49,114 nt of DNA from Phycisphaerales bacterium UBA2421 (GTDB taxonomy: Bacteria > Planctomycetota > Phycisphaerae > Tepidisphaerales > Tepidisphaeraceae), in contig DDRH01000008.1 in assembly GCA_002343075.1 (NCBI GenBank), positions 4,249 to 53,362 of the forward strand, given 5' to 3'. Shown here piece after piece: positions 43,434 to 49,114 of this stretch. Made by a program: the position numbers and the translations under genes. The number at the start of each line of letters is the position of its first letter. The first letter of the stretch is position 1. A model generated the notes under the pieces. That model worked only from the letters and a program-made list of their open reading frames with translations. It was not told the DNA's origin and did no database searches.

Positions 43434-43955
43434 TTAGAACGGAATATCTTCGCCCTTAAACTCTTGCGCGTCGCCGATCGGTGGGCCGTCATCGTCGGGC
43501 GGGGGGGCGGCCTGTTGCTGGCTCCGGCCGGCCGGCGACCGCTGGGGCGCACGGCTTGCCGGGCGGCCCCCTTCGTCATCGCCATAGCTCTGTCCGCCGC
43601 CGCCGCCTTGGCCGGGGCCGTCACGGCCACCGACGAACTGAAAATCTTCAACGACGACGAGGAGCCGACTGCGCTTCCCGCCGCCGTTCTTGTCGTCCCA
43701 TTGGTCATACTTCAGCCGACCCGAAATGAAGATCGGCTTACCCTTGGTGAAGTAGGTGTTGATGAGTTCTGCCTGTTTGGACCAGGCAGTACAGTCAACA
43801 AATGTGACTTCTTCGCGAAGGCTCCCGTCGGCTGCCTTGAACTTGCGGTTGCACGCTAGCCCGAAGTCGCAGACAGCAGCCTGCGACGGCGTGTAGCGAA
43901 GCTGCGGGTCGCGCGTCAGGTTGCCCATGAGGATGACTTGATTAAAACTGGCCAT
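43434..43955 (-). CDS. ssb: Single-stranded DNA-binding protein
   Basis: 173 residues. The OB-fold carries MASFNQVILMGNLTRDPQLR, FVDCTAWSKQAELINTYFTKG, and PIFISGRLKYDQW, then a flexible Gly/Gln/Pro-rich linker and the acidic tip DIPF that recruits partner proteins. It coats single-stranded DNA during replication and repair. It lies between rpsF (24-base gap) and rplI (37-base gap), a usual neighbourhood except that rpsR is missing. Confidence 0.97.
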   Translation of the reverse strand: MASFNQVILMGNLTRDPQLRYTPSQAAVCDFGLACNRKFKAADGSLREEVTFVDCTAWSKQAELINTYFTKGKPIFISGRLKYDQWDDKNGGGKRSRLLVVVEDFQFVGGRDGPGQGGGGGQSYGDDEGGRPASRAPQRSPAGRSQQQAAPPPDDDGPPIGDAQEFKGEDIPF

Positions 43956-43979
43956 GTCGCCTCCCGAAAATTGGTGCGA

Positions 43980-44426
43980 TTAATCTCTGCCCATTCCGGC
44001 GGTATCGGCGTCGGCGCGCGGTCGGCGCGGACGATCGTCGTAGGAATTGAAAGCGGGGCGGTCCCAACTCGGACGCTCCTCGCGCGGCTGGATCGGCTGC
44101 GGTTCGACGGCGTTCATTTCCTTCTCATTCAGATGGTCGGCGGTGGTGATCATGACGCGCAGCACATCTTCGCTGAGGTTGACATCGCGCTCCATCGCCG
44201 CAATGCCGCCGCCGGGCGCGGTGAAGAAGGCAATGATGTACAAGCCGCGCTTGTTCTTGCCGATTTCGTAGGCGAGCTTGCGCTCGTCCCACTTCTTGAT
44301 GACCATGATAGTCCCGCCGTGACGTTCGATGATGCCGCGCGCGATCTTGATGCTCGCATCGACCTCGGCCGTCGCCGCCGCCGGAAAAAGAAACATTGCT
44401 TCGTACTGTGCGTTCTTCTTAGCCAT
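43980..44426 (-). CDS. rpsF: 30S ribosomal protein bS6
   Basis: 148 residues from ATG 44426 (AGGAG upstream); the longer frame is rejected. The core is AQYEAMFLFPAAATAEVD, IERHGGTIMVIKKWDERKLAYEIGKNKRGLYIIAFF and a C-terminal helix (NLSEDVLRVMITTAD). Longer than the 95-135 usual because of a Pro/Arg/Asp-rich tail after 105. It pairs with bS18 in the 30S platform, whose gene is not present here. First gene of the rpsF-ssb-rplI unit, with 131 bases between it and pth. Confidence 0.95.
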   Translation of the reverse strand: MAKKNAQYEAMFLFPAAATAEVDASIKIARGIIERHGGTIMVIKKWDERKLAYEIGKNKRGLYIIAFFTAPGGGIAAMERDVNLSEDVLRVMITTADHLNEKEMNAVEPQPIQPREERPSWDRPAFNSYDDRPRRPRADADTAGMGRD

Positions 44427-44557
44427 GATTGTGCCACTCCTAGCACGGGTTTGACCATCGCACCATGCGACGGCCGCTAGTATCTGAATATCCGATCGTC
44501 TTGGGTCGGATGGCCGGCCAGACAACCTGCCGGCACCCGACAATTTGAGACAATCAT

Positions 44558-45166
44558 CTATTCCTCGACAGCGTTGAACAAGCTCATTGCTGTCTCGATT
44601 CCTTTGTCTATCCATGTGACGATCGCGCCACATGCACGGTCGACTGCAGGATCGACTCGCTTTCTCTGCTCGGCTTCGAACTTCTGCAGCACATAATCCC
44701 GCTGGGGGATAAACGCCGGTTTCGGATCGATGCCGATTCTCAATCGCGGGTACTGTTGGGTGCCCAGCGACTGCTCTATGTCCTTCAAGCCATTATGTCC
44801 GCCGGAACTTCCACCGGCCCGCAGCCGCAAGCGGCCAGTGGGCAGGGCGAGGTCGTCCAAAACGATCATGATGTCTGACGGCGCAAGCTGGTAAAACGCC
44901 ATCGCCGCCTGCACACTCTTACCGCTGACGTTCATATACGTCATCGGTTCGAGCAACAACACCTTCTCATCTCCGCCGGTGGTTCGGGCAACCAATCCGT
45001 CGAGCGTCAATCCGTCGAACTTCTGCCGCGATTGACTCTTAAACTGCTCTGGCTTGCCTAGCCAGCCGAGCTTGGCGGCCAATCGCTCCACAACCTCAAA
45101 ACCGATGTTGTGCCGCGTGCCCGCATACTCGCTGCCGGGATTGCCAAGGCCGACGACCAGTTTCAT
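44558..45166 (-). CDS. pth: Peptidyl-tRNA hydrolase
   Basis: 202 residues, usual length. MKLVVGLGNPGSEYAGTRHN has the Asn near residue 9 and the catalytic His in TRHNIGF; MTYMNVSGKSVQ and DIMIVLDDLALPTGRLRLR carry the catalytic Asp, and SSGGHNGLKDI the second His-Asn site. It releases stalled peptidyl-tRNA. It follows rplY by 53 bases, as in many bacteria (glmU-prs-ctc-pth order). Confidence 0.97.
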   Translation of the reverse strand: MKLVVGLGNPGSEYAGTRHNIGFEVVERLAAKLGWLGKPEQFKSQSRQKFDGLTLDGLVARTTGGDEKVLLLEPMTYMNVSGKSVQAAMAFYQLAPSDIMIVLDDLALPTGRLRLRAGGSSGGHNGLKDIEQSLGTQQYPRLRIGIDPKPAFIPQRDYVLQKFEAEQRKRVDPAVDRACGAIVTWIDKGIETAMSLFNAVEE

Positions 45167-45219
45167 TGCCAGTTTCCAATCGCCCGATGCTTTGGCAAAC
45201 CCGGTGACTGCACACCCGG

Positions 45220-45879
45220 CTACTTCTTCGCCGGTGCAGCAGCAGCGGCGGCGGCGTCATCTTCCGGCTTCTTGCCGCCGATGACTTCCGGCTCGGCAGC
45301 GGCTTCTTCAGTGGCGGCGGCGACCTGCTCTTTCACCTCGCGCACCTGTGCTACCATCAGATCTTCATCCTGAGTGCATTTCACACCCGGCGGGAGCTTG
45401 AGATCCTTGATATAGAGCACGCTGTCCATGCCCATTTCCGTCACATCATGCACGATGATGTCGGGAATATCAGTCACGACGCACTCGATCTCCAACTCAT
45501 TGACAATCTGTTGCAGCACGCCGCCGTCCTTTTCGCCCTTGGGTTCGCCCTTGAGTTCGAGCGAGACGGTGAGTTCGACGCGTTCATTGAGATCGACGCG
45601 TGCGAAGTCGACGTGCAATACCTCGATGCCGAGGTGATCGTACTGCACTTCCTTTACGAGGGCATTTTCCTTCCCACCGTCAAGCGCCAGCTCGAAAAGG
45701 TGGGCGCCGTGCGTGAGATGCGTCGTCACTTCCTTGCGATTGAGCGTGATCGGGACCACATCCTGCTTGTGGCCATAAATGACGCCGGGTAGTTTGCCCG
45801 AGTCGCGCAGACGCTTGTTGGCACGACTGCCAAGCTCGCTTCGCTTGTTGGCTGAAACCACTGCTGCTTTACTTGCCAT
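45220..45879 (-). CDS. rplY: 50S ribosomal protein bL25 (Ctc form)
   Basis: 219 residues. The N-terminal 5S rRNA-binding domain (SANKRSELGSRANKRLRDSG, KLPGVIYGHKQDVVPITLNR) precedes the TL5/Ctc beta domain (EVLHVDFARVDLNERVELTV, LEIECVVTDIPDIIVHDVTE), with a low-complexity Ala/Glu tail. The long Ctc form binds 5S rRNA and is stress-related in some bacteria. It sits between prs and pth. Confidence 0.95.
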   Translation of the reverse strand: MASKAAVVSANKRSELGSRANKRLRDSGKLPGVIYGHKQDVVPITLNRKEVTTHLTHGAHLFELALDGGKENALVKEVQYDHLGIEVLHVDFARVDLNERVELTVSLELKGEPKGEKDGGVLQQIVNELEIECVVTDIPDIIVHDVTEMGMDSVLYIKDLKLPPGVKCTQDEDLMVAQVREVKEQVAAATEEAAAEPEVIGGKKPEDDAAAAAAAPAKK

Positions 45880-45976
45880 GATGCATACCTCTAACTTTCA
45901 TCTGCCATGCCAGCCTCCGAGGCCGGCTGAACTCTGCTGCGGCTGATTGGAGCCGCGGCCCTAAAACCATAAAACT

Positions 45977-46945
45977 CTATTCCGGTGACTCCCGCAGAAG
46001 CTCGCTCACACTCCGGTTGTAGTGAATGCGTTCGATCGCGTTTCCGAGCAAACCCGCCACGCTGAGCTGCACCAGGCGGTCTTGTATCGGCTTGGCGCGC
46101 TCACCGAGCGGAATCGTGTCGGTGACGGCCAACTGGGTAAACGGCGCCGCGGCCAGTCGTTCCATCGCCGGGGGCGCGAACACTGCGTGCGTGGCGGCGA
46201 CGTAGATGTCCTTCACGCCGTGCTCTTTCAAAATCTTCATCGCCTCCGTAACCGTGCCGGCGGTGGTGATCATGTCATCGACCATGAGCACATTTTTCCC
46301 CTCGACGTCGCCGATGATCGCCTTGCTTTCGATCTTGGTGGCGGACTTGCGGCGCTTGTCGATGATGCAAATCTCCCCGCCGAGCATGTTCGCGTAAACC
46401 TGCGCGCGCTTCACATTGCCGACGTCCGGGCTGACAAAAACGCGATTACTCAGTTTCAGCCCCCGAATCCACTTCGCAACCACCGGCCCGGCGTTCAGAT
46501 GGTCCACCGGAATATCAAAAAACCCCTGAACCTGTGCCGCATGCAGATCGACGGCCACCACGCGATCGGTGCCGGCGCGTTCGAGCAGGTTGGCAACCAG
46601 CTTGGCCGTGATGGGGGTACGGCCTTCGTCCTTGCGATCCTGCCGGGCATAGCCAAAGTAGGGAACGACCGCCGTGACGCGCCCCGCGCTGGCCCGGCGG
46701 AGTGTGTCTATCCAGATGAACAGCTCCATCAGGTGCGAGTTAATGGGGTGACACGTCGGCTGAATGACAAAACAATCGCGCCCGCGGACGTCTTCATCGA
46801 TGCGGACCATAAGCTCGCCGTCGGGGAAGATTTCCGTACGGCCCCGTCCCAGGGGCACATCAAGGTGGTCGCAGATCTTCTGCGCCAGTACAGGATTGGC
46901 CCTGCCTGTGAACAGCTTCACTTTATCTGCGTCAAGCTCGCTCAC
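45977..46945 (-). CDS. prs: Ribose-phosphate pyrophosphokinase
   Basis: 322 residues. Hallmarks: KLFTGRANPVLAQKICDHLD, VIQPTCHPINSHLMELFIWI, VVPYFGYARQDRKDEGRTPI with the ATP-binding FGYARQD, and the PRPP loop VLMVDDMITTAGT. It makes PRPP from ribose-5-phosphate and ATP, serving purF in this window and other nucleotide and His/Trp paths. Only 3 bases separate its start from the glmU stop, so the two are co-translated. Confidence 0.98.
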   Translation of the reverse strand: MSELDADKVKLFTGRANPVLAQKICDHLDVPLGRGRTEIFPDGELMVRIDEDVRGRDCFVIQPTCHPINSHLMELFIWIDTLRRASAGRVTAVVPYFGYARQDRKDEGRTPITAKLVANLLERAGTDRVVAVDLHAAQVQGFFDIPVDHLNAGPVVAKWIRGLKLSNRVFVSPDVGNVKRAQVYANMLGGEICIIDKRRKSATKIESKAIIGDVEGKNVLMVDDMITTAGTVTEAMKILKEHGVKDIYVAATHAVFAPPAMERLAAAPFTQLAVTDTIPLGERAKPIQDRLVQLSVAGLLGNAIERIHYNRSVSELLRESPE

Positions 46946-46948
46946 CGG

Positions 46949-47929
46949 TCACCTCTGAAACTCAATGGCCGCTGCGGCGCCGGCATTGCCGGAGACGGTC
47001 GTGCCTTCGGGCACGATGCTCTGCCGCGGAACAAACGCAAATGGGCCAATGACACACTCGGCCCCGATCGCCGCGCCGCTTCCGATGTATGAGAATGGCT
47101 GCACGACGGTATCGAGGCCGATGACGGCACCGGCTTCGATGTAAGTCTGTTCGCTATTGACTATGGTCACGCCTGCTTCGCGATGGCTCCGCTGGATGCG
47201 CCGCTGCATACCGGCATCGACGTCGGCGAGCTGATCGCGGGTGTTGGCCGAAAGCACATCCTCCGCAGTCACCGCCTGCACCGCAGTCACTTTTTTGCCC
47301 AGCCGGCGCAGGATGCCGAATGTGTCGGTGAGATAGTACTCACCCTTTTTGTTCTTGTTTTCCAGCTTTTCCAGGGCTAGCAGCAGTGCATCCTGCCGGA
47401 AGCAGTAGTAACTCGGAAACGCTTCCTTGATCGCCGCCTGCTCGGCTGTGCAATCGACCTGCTCGATGATGTCGAGAAAATTGCCGGCATTGTCGCGAAT
47501 GATGCGGCCGTAGCCGTATGGTTCATCCAGCACGGCGGTGGCCATTGAGGCGTCGGCTTGATCATCGCGATGTGCCTGCAGAAGCGTGCGGAGTACCTCA
47601 CCGCGGATCATCGGGCCGTCGCCGGCGAGCACAAACACGTCGCCCTGCAGCTTGCTCAGCAGCGGCTGGCACACCTTCACCGCGTGGCCGGTGCCCAATT
47701 GCTCGGTTTGCTCGACACAGACTACCCGACGTTCGTCGGCCAGCGCGCTCATGACCGCGGCCTTGCCGTAGCCGACGACAACGATCGCCGTGCCGCAGCC
47801 GGCGTCCCAGCAGGCATTGAGAACGTGTTCGAGCATGCTCCGCCCGCAGACTTCGTGCAGCACCTTGGGACGATTCGACTTCATGCGGGTCGATTTCCCA
47901 GCAGCGAGAATGACGGCGGTGGTTGGCAT
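46949..47929 (-). CDS. glmU: GlmU-like UDP-GlcNAc pyrophosphorylase, acetyltransferase domain truncated
   Basis: 326 residues from ATG 47929 (MPTTAVILAAGKSTRM); an extra 12 codons upstream are not family-like. The uridyltransferase domain is intact: LAAGKSTRMKSNRPKVLHEV, QLGTGHAV, VLAGDGPMI, GYGRIIRD, and KKGEYYLTDT. Only about 75 residues of the left-handed beta-helix follow (EAGAVIGLDTVVQPFSYIGS and onward), against some 220 in bifunctional GlmU, so the acetyl-CoA site is missing. It can convert GlcNAc-1-P to UDP-GlcNAc, but acetylation must be done elsewhere. It lies next to the tRNA-Gln gene. Confidence 0.88.
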   Translation of the reverse strand: MPTTAVILAAGKSTRMKSNRPKVLHEVCGRSMLEHVLNACWDAGCGTAIVVVGYGKAAVMSALADERRVVCVEQTEQLGTGHAVKVCQPLLSKLQGDVFVLAGDGPMIRGEVLRTLLQAHRDDQADASMATAVLDEPYGYGRIIRDNAGNFLDIIEQVDCTAEQAAIKEAFPSYYCFRQDALLLALEKLENKNKKGEYYLTDTFGILRRLGKKVTAVQAVTAEDVLSANTRDQLADVDAGMQRRIQRSHREAGVTIVNSEQTYIEAGAVIGLDTVVQPFSYIGSGAAIGAECVIGPFAFVPRQSIVPEGTTVSGNAGAAAAIEFQR

Positions 47930-47977
47930 CAGACCAGTCAAACCAAAAAGAACCGGCAAAACCAAAAGTGGAAGAGA

Positions 47978-48048
47978 CTACCCCGCCAGGATTCGAACCT
48001 GGACAAAGAGAGCCAAAATCTCTTGTGCTACCGTTACACTACGGGGTA
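47978..48048 (-). tRNA. tRNA-Gln (anticodon UUG)
   Basis: The minus strand folds into a cloverleaf: acceptor TACCCCG with CGGGGTA, D arm with AACGGTAGC, anticodon stem AGAGA/TCTCT around loop TTTTGGC (anticodon TTG), and T arm CCAGG-TTCGAAT-CCTGG. G73 is the discriminator, as expected for Gln. No CCA is encoded, so it is added after transcription. It precedes glmU by about 48 bases. Confidence 0.95.
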
Positions 48049-48240
48049 AGAGGAGGGAGCACGAACCCCGATTTGTCACCCAGGCCTTCGGTGCGATAGA
48101 GCACCACTACGGCCGCAGCAACAAACGTAAGTCCTTGCCAATCCTTCGCTTACCTTTCTGCCCAACGCGGCAGACCTCTCAGCAAAGCGCGTGAGATCGT
48201 AGTAGAAACACCGGGGCTGTCAAGCGAGCCATCATCGATA

Positions 48241-48273
48241 CAGAAAGCGGCACCGCCAAGGGGACGGTGCCGC
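48241..48273 (-). terminator. Intrinsic terminator after the PEP-CTERM gene
   Basis: GCGGCACCG at 48247-48255 pairs with CGGTGCCGC at 48265-48273, a perfect 9-bp stem with a 9-base loop; on the minus strand it is followed by TTTCTG. It lies 44 bases after the stop of the secreted protein gene at 48317 and before the tRNA gene. Confidence 0.75.
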
Positions 48274-48316
48274 GAGAAGTTTCCCTTTGCTTTGCTCCCG
48301 AATTCAGGCGCAATGA

Positions 48317-49114
48317 TCAGGCGCGTCGGCGTCGGACGAGCGTCAACCCGGCCGCTGCGATCGCTGCGAGCGAGGTCGGTTCGGGAATCGGGGCAAGCTC
48401 GACGCCGCGGAAGACCGTGTTGGCCGGGGCAGTCGCCAATGTGCTGAACGCCGCCGGTGCGGTCGCTCCCGAGAGCGTATCGCTCAGGCTGGATAAGGTA
48501 GTGCCGTCGCCGGTGATGAGATAAAGCGAGACATTGCCCGAGGAATCGACTTCGCCAGCGATCGACCGTGCGATCGGGGTAAGCGTCCACAGTTTGACCC
48601 ATGCCGAGCCGTCAAACCGCCACTTTTGAAGACCGCCCGAGGCCGGAGCGGTTGTGTCGTCATCGGTGACATAGAGCGTTGTTGAGTCGGCGAAGAAAAA
48701 GTCGTAGGAGCTATCGGAATTGCCGTTGTTGGACGCACCGCCGAGCACGCCGAAGCCGGGAAGCAGGGAGTACGCCGACGCGGTCGTGGGCAGCCCCGTT
48801 CCGACCGAGAACACCCCGCGAAAATCGCCGCCGACGCCTGTTGAAGCCGAGGCGTAAAGCTGGCCGTTGAATGAACCTGCGACGCGAATGTTGGTCGTGG
48901 CGCCGTTCATCAACGTCCCGCCGTCGGTCTGGCCTAGGGTCATATAGCGAAGCCCGCCCGGCGAGGGTGCGCCGGCACCGGCATCGTGGGTGGTGTAAAT
49001 GTCGGTGCCGTCGGTTGAGTAGGCGGAGCGAATCGTCGTGCCGGGGGCTTCAAAGCGGGTGGACGAGTCGATGTTCCCGTCCGAGTCGACGCGCGCCACC
49101 GTGCGCCCGCGACC
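48317..49114 (-). CDS. Secreted repeat-type PEP-CTERM protein, 5' end missing
   Basis: 266 codons are visible and the frame is open to the right edge, so the N-terminus and signal peptide lie outside. The visible part is Gly/Ser/Thr/Asp-rich with repeating short strands (DIYTTHDAGAG, SFNGQLYASASTGVG, DFFFADSTTLYVTDDDTTA, GGLQKWRFDGSAWVKLWTL), like a beta-propeller of kelch or similar type. It ends IPEPTSLAAIAAAGLTLVRRRRA, a PEP-CTERM sorting signal like that of the 28506 protein. It should be exported and anchored or processed by an exosortase not encoded here. Function unknown. Confidence 0.8.
   Translation of the reverse strand, partial: GRGRTVARVDSDGNIDSSTRFEAPGTTIRSAYSTDGTDIYTTHDAGAGAPSPGGLRYMTLGQTDGGTLMNGATTNIRVAGSFNGQLYASASTGVGGDFRGVFSVGTGLPTTASAYSLLPGFGVLGGASNNGNSDSSYDFFFADSTTLYVTDDDTTAPASGGLQKWRFDGSAWVKLWTLTPIARSIAGEVDSSGNVSLYLITGDGTTLSSLSDTLSGATAPAAFSTLATAPANTVFRGVELAPIPEPTSLAAIAAAGLTLVRRRRA

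Noticed and set aside
1..49114. CRISPR array, rRNA operon, insertion sequence or prophage
   Set aside because: No regularly spaced repeats, rRNA words, transposase or integrase motifs, or phage structural genes were seen.

Overview
The window looks like chromosomal DNA of a planctomycete, most likely from the Phycisphaerae/Tepidisphaera side of the phylum; this is an inference from gene content and not a database match. Evidence: about 60% G+C; two secreted proteins ending in a PEP-CTERM-like tail (V/I-PEPT, hydrophobic stretch, RRRA); a pseudopilin with a degenerate H-x9-DG-type end; Gram-negative outer-membrane functions (heptosyltransferase, WaaP-like kinase, lipoprotein); and F-ATPase b and c subunits with N-terminal signal peptides. 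I see no rRNA, CRISPR array, transposase, integrase or prophage. One tRNA-Gln gene is present.

Layout. 1-9262 (minus): a divergent-looking ATP synthase operon transcribed atpZ-like, atpI-like, atpB, atpE, atpF, atpH, atpA and closed by a strong terminator. It lacks atpG, atpD and atpC. Beyond it lie a Ser/Thr kinase, dacB, pyrF and the start of a murD-like gene. 9556-15622 (plus): a membrane glycosyltransferase, a small membrane protein, a GspE/PilB-like protein whose NTPase motifs are all eroded, and a CvpA-like protein with a large extra domain. 15600-22018 (minus): hsp20, lon, a STAS protein, an MgtC protein, a PDZ-like protein and a second GT-C type membrane glycosyltransferase. 22196-24645 (plus): a large coiled-coil lipoprotein and a peroxiredoxin-like protein; rsgA follows on the minus strand.

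25870-27704 (plus) is the most distinctive locus: a Fur-box-like palindrome over a promoter drives a HutX/ChuX-family haem-utilisation protein followed by a membrane protein that looks like an ECF transporter S component fused to a T component. Next come a PEP-CTERM DNRLRE-like protein, a pseudopilin and purF. 30927-33742 (minus) holds waaF, purU and a WaaP-like kinase. 34434-39542 holds hrpB and katA, with oxyR divergent from katA across a shared region that contains an OxyR-type operator. Then come an SDR oxidoreductase, a 3-methyladenine DNA glycosylase, and a long minus-strand housekeeping block: tRNA-Gln, truncated glmU, prs, rplY, pth, rpsF, ssb, rplI, dnaB, with an elaborate hairpin between rplI and dnaB. 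The window ends in a partial PEP-CTERM protein gene.

Themes: energy (ATP synthase), envelope building (glycosyltransferases, LPS core genes, dacB, glmU, murD), protein quality control (hsp20-lon), oxidative stress (oxyR-katA, peroxiredoxin), iron/haem uptake, and replication/translation housekeeping. All start sites and domain assignments come from reading the sequence; no searches were run.
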